Source of the DNA: Mesostigma viride
Taxonomy: Eukaryota; Streptophyta; Mesostigmatophyceae; Mesostigmatales; Mesostigmataceae
Direction: 5' to 3'
DNA: 64,000 nt
Assembly: GCA_009746045.1 (NCBI GenBank)
Contig: RPFO01001645.1
Coordinates: forward strand, 1 to 64,000
Below the pieces are notes generated by a model, which was not told the DNA's origin, ran no database searches, and saw nothing but the letters and a program-made list of their open reading frames with translations. The translations under genes and the position numbers were made by a program. Within the stretch, counting starts at the first letter, position 1. Each line of letters begins with the position of its first letter. Below are positions 1 through 9,856 of the stretch, piece after piece.

Positions 1-553
1 AACATAAAATAAAGTCTTCGAACGTCACTTCTTATTCTTGCTCCTTGCTTCTGCTTCCAATTTCTGCTGTCTGTTTTGGACTTCTTCCTCTTTGGATCGA
101 TGGACATCGCAGGTGCCCACTTTGCCACATCATTCCAACTCTTTCCGTCCATCAGAGTCACCACCTTCTTCACATAGTCCAAAGGCATCCAGAACTTGCC
201 CCGATGCAACTTTCCGCCCTCTGTCTCTTCTGGAAAAAACTTCATGCAAACGTCCCTCCATTTCCGATCGTATCCACCTACCTGCCCGTACAACTTCACC
301 TCCTGTAACTTGGTATACTTTTGCTTTTCCCTACTCGCATTGGCCCTTCTCATGGTGTTCTCGGCCCACCCATCAATCCAGAAGCACTCCGGTGCTCCGT
401 GTTTCTGTTCCCCGTCCATAAGTCTCATCCACAGCGTAGGCTTCTCATAAGGCTCTTGGCTCTGCGCATTCGCTTCCACCCCTTCAGACTGAGCAGCAAG
501 TTTAGCTGCAGGACCGAAGCCCACCGCAGCGTTCGCCCGCACCACATCATTAC
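1..553 (-). CDS. Gene A exon 12, open to the window edge
   Basis: Reading the minus strand from an acceptor (TTACGCGCAG ends at 554) gives about 184 codons without a stop up to base 1. The join with the previous exon keeps frame: AAG G plus GT AAT gives K-G-N. The peptide is Trp-, Lys- and Glu-rich and soluble, with short motifs such as CFWIDGWAE, GGYDRKWRDVC and KFWMPLDYVKK. It ends in a basic stretch (DPKRKKSK). I do not recognise a domain. The regular codon use without stops over 550 bp, and the phase match across the 554-669 intron, are the evidence that it is coding. The gene must continue to the left of this window. Confidence 0.55.
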
Positions 554-3500
554 CTGCGCGTAACCAATCGGCACATCAACGACGGACTAAAGTCAACGTA
601 GATAGATTGCAAACGAATTAAAAAAAAAATTCAGGATACATGCCACGACCAAAACAGCGATTTCCTCACCCTTTGTTATTCCTTTCGGAGCTCGAGTAGC
701 AGCTGTCTTGGGTCGAGACGAGCCGGAAGACTTGGAGGGCGCGGCAGGCTTCTTCCCCCCTCAGACGTCGCTCTGCGAGTTGACCCTCCTGCCCCTCCCC
801 CTTGCCCTTCCATCACCCCTTCGCCTCCCTCCATCTTCCTCCTCCTCGTCGTCATCCCCTCCTCCTCCTCTCCCCCCCTCCTCCTCCTCCCCTCCTCCTC
901 CTCCTCCTCCTCCTCCTCCTCCTCCTCCTCCTCCTCCTCCTCCTCCTCCTCCTCCTCCTCCTCCTCCTCCTCCCCCCTCCTCCCCCCCCTCCTCCCCTCC
1001 CCCTCCCCCTCCTCCCCTCCTCCCCTCCTCCCTCCTCCCTCCTCCCTCCTCCTCCTCCTCCTCGGAGGAGGATGATGATGACTCGACTGGCTGCCTTCGA
1101 AGCTCTTTCTTGGGATACTTTGAAACGCGCGTAGGCGCGGAAGGAGCGACAGGCCGGGCAGAAGCGCCAGGCTCAGCTTCATCTTCGTCGTCCGAGATTT
1201 GAACAACTGCCTTTCGAAGCTTTTTGGAAGGGTGTGACTCCGGCTGCGGCTGGACAGACGGCCGCTGCCCACCCTTCCCTTTGTCCCGCGTCTTCTGCGG
1301 TGACGACTTCTCTCCCCCCTTAGACGTCTTCTGCGGTGACGACTTCTCTCCCCCTTAGACGTCTTCTGCGGTGACGACTTCTCTCCCCCCGTAGACGTCG
1401 CTCTGCGAGTCGACCCTCCTTCCTTTCCACCCTGTCCCTCGCCTCCTCGTCCCCATCCGAATCTCCTTCCGCGTCATCCTCAGCCTTCCTCTTCTTCGCC
1501 AATGACGTCCACGAGACGTCAGGCATCTTCCCCATCCGAACCAGTAAGTCTTCGAAGCCATCCAATGACTTCTTTCCGCCAAAAACGACCACGATGGGAC
1601 GCAACTCCTCGAAAAACTGCGTCGCTAGCTCGATAAGCTTCCTGTGGTAACCGGAAGCTCGTTCGACAGTTGTCTTTTTTGGAGGAACCATAAAGAGGTC
1701 ATGGTCACCCCACCAGAAGTCCTTGAAGGACGTCCACTTGCGGCCGAACTCACCATCCAAATTCAGGATTCTACAGCACGGTAGTGGCGTCAGGCCATCG
1801 TCTTGCCTCGCGAAAGTGGATGGGAAGCCCTCACCGTCGCCCACCGCCACCTCCGCCGCCACCCTCCTCACAAATGCCTTCTTCCTGTCAGGGCCGCCTT
1901 TAGGGAGACTATGAGAAGAATACCAGACGGTCATCTTATCCCAGGAAATGCTGCGCCAGTTATACTCAATCGGCTCAGCACTTTTCTCTTCCACCTTCTC
2001 CCCCCCTTTCCCTGCAACTTTCTCCTTCGCCTCAACACCGCCTCCTTCTTCCCTTCCCCTCCTTCCATCTTTTTTTGATAGTGGAGATACAAGTCCTTGT
2101 CCAGAAGGCCGTGCGAACCCTTCATGCTGAAGTTCGGAGCGGTTTTGTCGAGGAGATCCACTAGATCGATTTTGCTATCCATCAGATCCTTTCTCGGAAT
2201 CCTTAGGTGATTGGCAAGACCTTCGGACTTTAAGAGGTAGGCGACATTGCGCGTGATGATGACGGCCTTCTCCCAAAATGCAAGGAATCGATCGACGACG
2301 TCCTTGTTCCTTGGCATCCGCCCAAGTAGTCGAAGCCGAACACCTCTTCAAATAAGCGAGAAGCCTTGTACTCCATATCAGCCCCCCCCTTACATTCGCC
2401 ATCCAAGTCGGGCTTTTCCTGAAACTTAATAAGGATGAATTGGCGAACGCACTCAAGTACGTCCTTGGCCAACTCCACCAACTTTGACAGCTTTTCGGGC
2501 CCAACCTCCCCACTCATGATGCATTCACACACAGCGTCCATCATCGGAAACGACGCCAGGTTCCTTACAGACGTCCAGGACACCTTTTGCCCCTTCTTGG
2601 TGCCCTCGGCGTTAGCGAACCGGCATCTGAGAGTCATAGTCTCCTCAGAAGCTGGTGTGACTGAATTCTCATCATCCGGCCTGGCCTTTGTGAGGCGCAG
2701 GAAGGTGTTCGCCAGAACTCGATTGTAATTTGAAATTTGGGAAGGTTGGGCCTTGTTTTTTTTCCGCTCGCCTTCTTCCTCCCTCAACTCCCCCTTATCC
2801 TCCTTACTCCCCTCCAAACTCCCTTCCCTCCCGACTGATTGTTTGGTGGCCGGCAGGATGTACGCCAGCAGGTTCGTGTAATGGCCATCGGGAATAAAAT
2901 GCCCTTTGCCCTGCTTCACGACGCCGTGCAAGTACAGCCTGTTGTAATTCCAAACATCCAGAAGCGCCTGCCCAAGCGTCCGATCCGCTACCGCCTGATC
3001 TTCGGCATTGGCGCCCTTGGAGATTTCGAATAGGCGATCCAGCTTCTTCTTCCCAACCTCCTGTCACGAACAGAGGAACGAAAAATTGACACACAAGAAC
3101 AATTCAAGGGTCGACTTGCAGCGTGACGTTATGAACGCACGGGAGCGCGAAAAATGGTCTTCAGCGCCGAAATCGGTAAGTTAGGGTCACTCTGCGAAAC
3201 CACCCCAGAAATATGTCGGGATGAGAGTTTGACTGCCATTGTCGTTTCTGTGTGCGACTTCCCGCATTTATAATGCATGATAAAGGAAGACTTTTGACAT
3301 GGTCACTCCACAGTGCGACCCTTACTCGACATAACACGACGAAGTGGTGGAACTGCAGCGTCACCATTGCCATAGATAGAACTACCACTTACAGATATTT
3401 CCGGGAACTTTTTACACTCGTCCCAATTTGGAAGAAGGTCGGCCCCCCGAAGCAGAATGACGTTCGTTCCCCCGTACCCAGTATGGAATTGTTCCATGAG

Positions 3501-6500
3501 GGATGAGAAAAGTTTAGCCGCCGCGGCACTGTCCTTCGCGTTCTCAGACGCTGCCCCCCTTCACACATTAGTTTCTTAACATGTGTCACACCGGGCGTCC
3601 ATTCCCCCTCCAATTGCTTGAAAGACTTTAAACCCTTGAAATAGTGGTTTCCGTCGACCACCGCATATCGAAGAACGAGATATTCGCCATCAGGATGTTC
3701 TCGTGAAATCTTGGGTCGAATGCCTTTAAGGAGGCCTGGCTTATTAGGCTGAAGACCTCCCTTGGTTGAAAATCAAAGGGCAGAACGTCGTCTTGTTCCC
3801 CGACTCGTGCATAGGTCCGGAACTCAACACCTCTCTTGAGGAAAGAAGCGGTGGACTTGGTTCCAAGATACTTCTCAATCTCCTTGTCGGACAAGGGGCG
3901 AAAGTAACGCGAGCCCACGAACTCCGCGTCAGTCCTAGCGCCATGGCATTTTTTCAGCCAATCCCGGTAAGGGCCGGAGGACGTGATGTGTTTGGCGAAG
4001 AGGCTTGGCTTGGTTTCCGCAAGCGCTTGAAAGGCGAACTGCCACACAGGGATGCACACCTTAAAATGCAAACTGTTTGTCTTTGCATTCAGCAAGATGC
4101 GCCCGTTCTCCCTGAACACCTCATCGCTTAGCAACCGCTGCCTCATGTTGTCAGGCAAAATCAGCCCGTTGACGGTGTGAATGCGCATGCTATTGCAACC
4201 GGTATCGATGAAGTCACTCGGTCGAATCCAACGGGATTCCCGCACAGCATTCGCGTCCCGAATGGCTTTGTCCCTGATCTCCTTCTCGGAGTCCACGGTC
4301 GTTGCCATCTTCCATCTTTGATGATCGGCTCCTTGTCCACCTTTCCACTACTCGTCAGGATCCCCTCCTTGAAGAGCTTTGAAAGTGCTTTCAGAAGCTC
4401 AAGAAAAGGGGAGAAGGTAGGCCACTTTAATATATCCGACGCCGGCGCCTTGCCCCTGGCTTCGACGTAGTTAAGCATCTCCTTGACGAGTGCAAAAACG
4501 GCATCATTGCCGGCCAACCTTCCGTCACCGTCTCCTTCCCCCTCGGCACCCTGAACGAAGGCATTGACGAACATGAGACAAGAAAGCAATAAATAGTTTA
4601 ACGTATGCATATAGTCCGCGAGCGTAGGAAAATCTCAGAGTAGGGTGCTAAGAACACAGAAGGTAAAAAGGGTCACTCCACGGAGCTACCCCTCTGAATC
4701 TAAATCACCAAAAACGCACCGCTTCCTTTTCTCCCGCCTTCTTCCCCTTCTTTCCTTTTCCGCCTTTCTCCCCCTCGCCACCCTGGAGGAAGGCATTGAC
4801 GAAGATGAGACAGGAAAACAATAAATAGTTTAACGTTTGCAAATAGTCGGCGTGCAGACAAAAAATACCGAATAGGGTGCAAAGCACGGAGAAGGTAAAA
4901 AGGTTCACTCCACAGAGCTACCCCTCTAAATCTAAATTCCGCAAAAAACGCACCTCTTCCTTTTCTCCCGCCTTCTTCCCCTTCTTTCCCTTCCCGCCCT
5001 TCTCCCCCCGGCCGCGTCATCCTCCCCCTTATCCTTCCCCTTCTCCTTTTTATCCGCATCCCTCTTCTTTTTGGACGCTTTTGCCTGACCCTCAAGCAGC
5101 TTCGCCCGTTCACGATCCCTTCTCTTGAGATCCACTTCATGAACTTGATGACCTTGTCCACCTTCGCCTCCGTGTACTCCTTTGGTTTCCACTTGAACTT
5201 TTCGGTGCCCTTGGACTTGACTTGGTTGACGAAATCATAGGCCAGGTCACCGTTGAAGGTGTCAGATTGCATTGCGAAATCGGCCGCCGCCTCAACGCGT
5301 AGTTGGGTGAGATACTTGCGAAACTCCCCGGCACCCATCGTAACATCCTTAGGGGGCTTGCCTAGGATGAGGTCGCCAATATCACAGATAGTCTGCACCT
5401 TATTCTTTCTGCAATAAGCTTCTGGTAAGCTGCTTGGAGTGTCGTCGTCGCCTTTTTTTAGCCTGCTGGAAGGTATACCAACAACACACAACATACACAT
5501 GAAGCGAAATGTATTAAGAAGAGTAATCTGAACTCTGGCATCCTAGCTCTGCAGCGCGACCTTCAGCGTTAAAAACTTAAAAAACATTGTACAAACCTTT
5601 GCCTTCCCCTTCCCCTTCGGAGTTGGCTCGGGCTCATTTTCTTCCTCCTCCTCCTCCTCCTCGTGCTCCTCCTCCTCTTCCTCCTCGTCCACCTCCTGCT
5701 CCTTCTCCTCCTCTTCCTTCTCGTCCACCTCCTGCATGAAAAAAAAAATAATAATTCAGACGATGACATAAAAAAAACGAGCATTAATTTTGTTTTAACG
5801 TTGCTCTGCGGACGACCCCAACCCTAAGCTTAACAGTAAAATGAAACAAATTTCCTACCTCTACGTTCTCCGTCCCCATCCCTTCGACCTCTTCGAAAGG
5901 TTGATCGTCATCCTGCAAGACGAAACGTGCGTTCAGATAAATATACAAAGTCAGTCAAAACAGGAACTATTTCTTGAATATCCTATCTTCACAAATCGAC
6001 CCCGAACCTTTAGCGGCATTTGCTTACCTCCGGTTCCACGCTGAAGGACTTTGTCCCTCAAAACGTGGAATGTCACCCTCCTGGCGGGAAGGAGAGAAAG
6101 AAATGCGTTCATCGTTAGTAACAATTTTCAACAAAAGAAATACACAACAAATCTAAACGGACTGAATAAAAATGTACACAAATGTCAATAATTACCTCAA
6201 TGTCAAATCTCCACTCCCGCAACACTTGTCCGATCGGCCACATCTCAGATGGAGTTGTGTGGCTCAGTTCGTTTTCGAAAAACGTCCGAAGAAAAAACAA
6301 GTGAGATAGCATGTCCTGACTCCATGATTTCTCGTTTATGTTCGCCGTCACTAACGACAGGCAGTCGTCGATCCCCTTGTACTCAAGCCATGCGACAACC
6401 TCCTTTCGTGGGGGCTCATACTGTCCGGCCATGTCGAACTCCCCACTCTGACGAAAACGCAGGATCTCATCCTCGCACAACTGAAGAAACAATTCAACAG

Positions 6501-9283
6501 CTCGACTCGGAAGAATAGGGTCTGGGTTCACCCTAAACTGCGCCATCCACACTGAATACGACGAAAGGAAGTGCGATCTAACCCCATCCAAATCTTCAAT
6601 CACTTCCGAACCAGCCCTGAACAACTCGGGAGATACCGAGTGGTCCATGGCGATCAGAAAGTCGCCGAAGACATCCCAGTCGAACTGTGCAGCCTTGAAC
6701 CCTTTCTTCAAGAGCAGATTGACATCCATTTCCGTCAGCGGGGAGGTGTCCCAATCCTCACCTGTCTTCCCCTGCTCTAGGACCTGGTACATTTCCCACC
6801 TGCAGACAGATATGATGATGTCAAAATACTCGTGTGACAATGGGTGCTGTCTCGTGTCCTTGCAGTACTGTTTGGTCGCACAAGACAGCTTGATCCAGAC
6901 GAGCAGGCTTCGAGGAACATAAGCTGTAACATCCGCTGCGTCGGGTATATTCGACCCGCACTCGGTAACAAGCAACTCGAAGGTGTCGAAGAGATGCCAT
7001 TTCTTCCCCTTCACCTTTTGCCTCTAAGGCTCCGCCCCATGACTTCGAACAAAAGATCACGAAGTGTTGGATCACTCCAAGGGTTCATTATCTCATCAGC
7101 CGCCATATCATGTATTACTTCCATCCTCTCATGCCAGACACCGTCATCGATCGCAACTTCGATCTCCTTCGACACAAAGGTGCTCAAGAACGACTTGGCG
7201 TCATCGTTCAGATGTTTTTCGTAAGTCGTCAACCATGACTTCCAAGTTTCCAAGCCCCTCAACTGGATCGGCTGCACACAGGTCCACAAAACGAAAAAAA
7301 AGCATAATCGGAAAAAAAGTTTAGGGTCACTCTGCGAAGTGACCCTTCATAAAAAAATCTCAAACAGAACGAAGGACTAACTGACATGCACTATAAGCGG
7401 CGAAAAAATTATTAGCTCACCCGCAATTTCTCCTCCCCACTCCCAACCTCGGCGTTCCCCTGAGACTCTGTCTCATCTCCCCCTTTCTTCCTCTGGATGC
7501 AGCAAGACAGAGGAAAGCATACTCGTTGAAAAAGTTTAGGGTCACTCTGCGAAATGACCCTCCATAAATTAATCACACATGCGAAGGAAACGGCAACTCA
7601 GAAATGGACAAATGAACAAAGAACAAAGGCGAAAAACACAGGATTACTTATCGCTCACCTCCGTTGTTGTCCCGCTCTTCTTGGGATCCTCTGACTTCTT
7701 TTCGTCTGCCCCCCGCTTCCTCTGAAATAAAACAACAGGGAAAAGCATACTTGTTGGTTCAGGTTAGGGTCACTCTGCGAAATGACCCATTCATGGTCAG
7801 ACGAGCTTAGCAGAGATAAGGAATAACGAAACCGTTAAAAAAAACACGCACACTAATGGGGGTAAAAACTGTTTCTCACCTGAGACGGCTCCGTACCCTC
7901 CTTCTCCGAGACCCCGCGGTCCCCCGTCGACTTTTCTGCAGCCTGCGCCTTCCTGCGCTCCTCCTCAAGTTTGGCTTGGTATTTCAGGCGTGCCGCCACA
8001 CCCGCCTCCATCATCCTCTTCCCCTCCTCCTGCACCTTCCTCTTCGCCTTTGCCTCCTCGTCCTTCTTTTTCCTTTCCTCATTCGCCTTTCTCTCCTTTT
8101 CGTCCCGCTCCCACGACGCCCTCCTCTTCCTGCGCTCCGCCTCCTCCATCTCCGCAGCTTCCATTTCTGCCTGCTTCGCCTCTCGCTCTGCCCTTTCCTT
8201 CTTCACCCATTCCCTCTGCTCCCTTTCCAGGAGCTCCTGGGCGGCCTTCCGTTCCTTGTCCTTTTTCTCCAGATTCACCAGATCTTCGGCGTGCTGCGTT
8301 GCCTGATCCAGATAAGAAGTCAGAAGTGCCATGCGGTCATTCCTTCTCTTTCTTTCCTCCTCCGGAAGATCCTCCAGTGGCCTTGGGTCTGCCTTGTCCC
8401 TGTCCTCCATGCTGATCAGGAGGTCAATGTTCTTCTGCAGATCACGCAGGAACCGCTCATGGTCATCCTCCTTCTCCTCCCATTCCGCTCTTGCTTTCTT
8501 TCTTGCCTGTGGGGAGCGGCTCCTCGGAGGTGAGTTTGTTGACTTGGGTGGCGACCGGCGCTTGGGCGGAGACTTCCGACCTGGAGACTTTGCAGGCGAC
8601 TTGGGCGGTGATCGGGACTTGGAGGTCGCCCCTTCTTTGGAGGGGAGCTTTGGGGAGACGCGGGCTGCGAGCTGGGCTGTGAGGTCGACGCCTCGGGTGG
8701 GACCTTGAAGGAGACCTGGGCGACGTGCTGACCTTCGAGGTCGAGCCTCGTGGGACCTTAGAGGTGACTTGGGCGGCGGGCTGCCCTCGTCGACGCCTCG
8801 TGGTGGGCCCTTGGAGAGACTTGGGCGGCGAGCTGGGCTTCGAGGTAACCACCTCGACGGGGGCGGACCTCGGCGAGTTTGAGGTCGACCCCGGGACGGG
8901 GACTCCTTGTTGATGGCGGGCCGCTGGGGAGACTGTGGAGACACAACGGAGCTGGACCCAGCCCCGGCAGCCTGTGCCTCAGGTGCGGGCCGCTGGGGAG
9001 ATTTGGAGGCCGACGCCTCCACGGAGCTTGGCGCAGCCCCAGCGCACAGAGGAGGAAACTCCTCTACGCCCTTGGGCGGAGAGGCGGGTGGCGTACTATA
9101 CTTAGGAGACTCGCTCGTCGACTTGAGCTTGTCGACATAGGTGGCCCTCTCCACCTCTTTCCCTTCTTTGCAGCAAGAGGCCCTCTCCTGCTCCTCCTTT
9201 TCCTTCTGAAGCAAGGAGGCCCTCTCCTGCTCCTCCTTTTCCTTCTGAAGCTGAACTTCCCTCTCCTTCTGTTGTTCTTCCCT
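1..9283 (-). CDS. Gene A: twelve-exon gene for a large charged protein, 3' end off the window
   Basis: I assembled exons from GT-AG sites on the minus strand: 9283-7880, 7721-7659, 7492-7421, 7271-6196, 6081-6028, 5912-5859, 5731-5597, 5462-4954, 4782-4720, 4550-3393, 3060-670 and 553 to beyond base 1. Six small internal exons are exact multiples of three (54, 54, 63, 63, 72 and 135 bp). The protein starts with a Glu/Lys coiled-coil and Ser-Pro-rich region, followed by globular stretches, acidic runs and basic linkers. No catalytic family is recognised with confidence; one exon has a ParB-like motif. Frameshifts near 7014, 5150, 4308, 3690, 3555, 2317, 2070 and 1350 break the frame, several at homopolymers. 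No start codon was found above 9283. Its introns share a palindrome with gene B, which suggests both belong to one mobile element (inference). Confidence 0.6.
670..3060 (-). CDS. Gene A exon 11: long exon ending in a Ser/Lys- and Glu-rich tail
   Basis: The acceptor lies just above 3060 (CGTGACAG) and the donor is GTGAGG below 670. The first part (about 3060-1400) reads as soluble, mixed alpha-helical protein, with stretches such as WTSVRNLASFPMMD and WWGDHDLFMVPPKK. Then come three copies of a 12-residue GGEKSSPQKTSK repeat, an acidic patch (SDDEDEAEP), a Ser run and a Glu run encoded by (GGA)n. The tail ends with basic SSRPKTAATRAPKG. To read through, frame changes are needed near 2317, at a T7 run near 2070, at a five-versus-six C run near 1350, and inside the (CCT)n tract. 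The tail looks disordered and suited to binding nucleic acid or chromatin, but this is inference. Confidence 0.5.
845..1064. repeat. (CCT)n microsatellite inside gene A
   Basis: A nearly pure CCT/TCC tract on the plus strand reads as poly-Glu (GAG/GGA phases) on the coding minus strand. Runs of six or more C interrupt it and scramble the frame. It produces long artefactual Pro-, Leu- and Ser-rich open frames on the plus strand. Confidence 0.9.
1290..1396 (-). repeat. Three 36-bp tandem repeats encoding GGEKSSPQKTSK
   Basis: Three head-to-tail units of 36, 35 and 36 bp lie in exon 11 of gene A. The middle unit has five C where the others have six, which shifts the reading frame by one. With that base restored in thought, the three units read as a repeated Ser-Pro-Lys motif. 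Confidence 0.8.
3393..4550 (-). CDS. Gene A exon 10, with a ParB-like motif
   Basis: The acceptor is above 4550 (CGTTCAG) and the donor GTAAGT below 3393. The exon begins with acidic GAEGEGDGDG, then a helical region (NDAVFALVKEMLNYVEA), then a globular part. Near 3690-3630 one frame reads EYLVLRYAVVDGNHYFKGL. The VVDGNH(Y/R)xxxL pattern after a beta-strand resembles the core of ParB/sulfiredoxin-like domains (family knowledge); assignment here is inference. A later stretch reads GGTNVILLRGADLLPNWDEC. Frame shifts are needed near 4308, near 3690 and at the C6 run at 3553-3558. Confidence 0.5.
4540..5010 (-). repeat. Tandem exon-intron duplication in gene A
   Basis: Two consecutive units of about 235 bp (4540-4776 and 4777-5010) are similar throughout. 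Each holds the end of an exon rich in Gly/Lys/Glu, a donor GTGCGTTTTT, an intron with the palindrome, and the acceptor. The duplicated exon 4782-4720 encodes 21 residues (starting GGEGEKGGKGKK). The second copy forms the 3' end of exon 5462-4954. Gene A therefore grew by duplication of an exon together with its intron. Confidence 0.75.
4954..5462 (-). CDS. Gene A exon 8
   Basis: The acceptor is CTTCCAGCAG above 5462 and the donor GTGCGT below 4954. The first 110 residues look globular (motifs KKGDDDTPSSLPEAYC, DIGDLILGKPPKDV, YDFVNQVKSKG). After a frame change near 5150 the exon encodes a highly charged helix (KRRDRERAKLLEGQAKASKK) and ends with a Gly/Arg/Lys tail. No family recognised. Confidence 0.5.
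5597..5731 (-). CDS. Gene A exon 7: 45-residue acidic exon
   Basis: The exon is 135 bp, flanked by ATGCAG and GTTTGT. It encodes almost only Glu, Asp and Lys (EVDEKEEEEKEQEVDEEE and more), ending in PTPKGKGKAKV. Acidic tracts of this kind are common in histone- or chromatin-binding proteins, but the composition alone does not show function. Confidence 0.55.
5859..5912 (-). CDS. Gene A exon 6: 18-residue micro-exon
   Basis: The 54-bp exon is flanked by TCTTGCAG and GTAGGA and encodes DDDQPFEEVEGMGTENVE. It is symmetric in phase and too short to be found by ORF length. Confidence 0.5.
6028..6081 (-). CDS. Gene A exon 5: 18-codon micro-exon
   Basis: The 54-bp exon is flanked by CCCGCCAG and GTAAGC and encodes EGDIPRFEGQSPSAWNR plus a split codon. 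It is symmetric in phase. Splice signals and open frame are the only evidence. Confidence 0.45.
6196..7271 (-). CDS. Gene A exon 4: main globular region
   Basis: The acceptor is GTGTGCAG above 7271 and the donor GTAATT below 6196. It encodes about 355 residues of ordinary globular composition with many Trp, Leu and Asp residues. The segment just after the acceptor (QLRGLETWKSWLTTYEKHL) is helical. After a one-base frame change near 7014 it continues through WHLFDTFELLVTECGSNIPD, SWSQDMLSHLFFLRTFFEN and WPIGQVLREWRFDIE. This is the best-preserved part of gene A and the best query for a family search. I do not recognise it. Confidence 0.6.
7421..7492 (-). CDS. Gene A exon 3: 24-residue micro-exon
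   Basis: The 72-bp exon is flanked by GCATCCAG and GTGAGC and encodes a charged peptide beginning RKKGGDETESQGN. It resembles the neighbouring exon 7659-7721 (RKRGADEKKSED), and the introns around both are alike, so the pair looks like another exon-intron duplication. Confidence 0.5.
7659..7721 (-). CDS. Gene A exon 2: 21-residue micro-exon
   Basis: The 63-bp exon is flanked by TTATTTCAG and GTGAGC and encodes RKRGADEKKSEDPKKSG plus TTTE. It is symmetric in phase and similar to exon 3. Confidence 0.5.
7880..9283 (-). CDS. Gene A exon 1 (first seen): coiled coil and Ser-Pro-rich region
   Basis: An uninterrupted frame of about 467 codons ends at a GTGAGA donor below 7880. An acceptor (TTTCCGTAG) sits above 9283, so an earlier exon should exist. 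The N-terminal part carries two copies of a Glu/Lys repeat (QKEKEEQERAS). The middle is Ser-, Pro-, Arg- and Lys-rich (SPPKSPAKSPGRKSPPKRRS). The last 180 residues form a strongly charged helix (for example AKQAEMEAAEMEEAERRKRR) expected to be a coiled coil or single alpha-helix. The SP/RS-like region recalls RNA- or chromatin-associated proteins by composition only. No start codon can be chosen. Confidence 0.6.
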
Positions 9284-9352
9284 CTACGGAAAATAAGGAA
9301 AAAAAAATAGACCAATGTCGGATGAAGAAAGTGTAAATTCGCATTAGCGTGA

Positions 9353-9820
9353 GGGGTGGCGCTGCAGCGCTACCCTAAGAAGAAACAAGGATGAAATCCG
9401 TTTCAGGTTTGGGGAAAAAAAAATCGAAGATGTAACATATGTCAGGGAAGGGGTTATTCTGTAGCGAGACCCTTCCGCAAAATAAGACATAAGAACCATG
9501 TTAGGGGAAGGGTGACTCTGCAGCGCGACCCTACAAACAAAATGTTATTGAATAACATATCTTGGAAAGGTGACTCTGCAGCGCGACCCTACCAACGAAA
9601 TATGATATTAAAATATTTCATGGAACGGTGACTCTGCAGCGCGACCGTACAAACAAATTGTGATTGAATAACGTATCTTGGAAAGGTGACTCTGCAGCGC
9701 GACCCTACAAACAATGAATGGAAATTTGCATTGTGAGGGGGTCACTCTGCAGCGCGGCCCCACAAACAAAGACTGCGACATTGCGCAAGGGTAGGGGTCA
9801 CTCTGCAGAGCGACCCTACC
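9353..9820. repeat. Tandem array of eight CTGCAG palindromes upstream of gene A
   Basis: Motifs lie at about 9353-9375, 9450-9472, 9509-9532, 9569-9590, 9626-9649, 9684-9706, 9738-9761 and 9794-9818, a spacing near 58 bp after the first. Spacers between several copies are also alike. The motif is the one found in gene A and B introns. The array lies just upstream of the first exon seen of gene A. Confidence 0.8.
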
Positions 9821-9856
9821 CAAAAACAATACTGACCACTCCCCAAAAAAATCACG

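Larger units (their letters stand above)
3061..7879 (-). repeat. Intron-borne palindromes of gene A
   Basis: Most gene A introns carry the same 20-22 bp near-palindrome, with arms GGGTCRCT and MGYGACCC around CTGCAG or CTGCGA. Positions are 3108-3127, 3184-3205 and 3301-3321 (three in intron 3061-3392), 4670-4691, 4902-4923, 5544-5562, 5800-5818, 7324-7345, 7539-7560 and 7767-7788. None is evident in introns 554-669, 5913-6027 or 6082-6195. Exons 1-10 lack it. In the 7.3-7.8 kb introns the surrounding 50-60 bp are also similar, so these are related sequences and not chance hairpins. Confidence 0.8.

Noticed and set aside
676-1272. Poly-Glu, poly-Pro and poly-Leu ORFs across the CCT tract
   Set aside because: They come from the microsatellite. 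Only the minus-strand reading joined with gene A has support on both sides.
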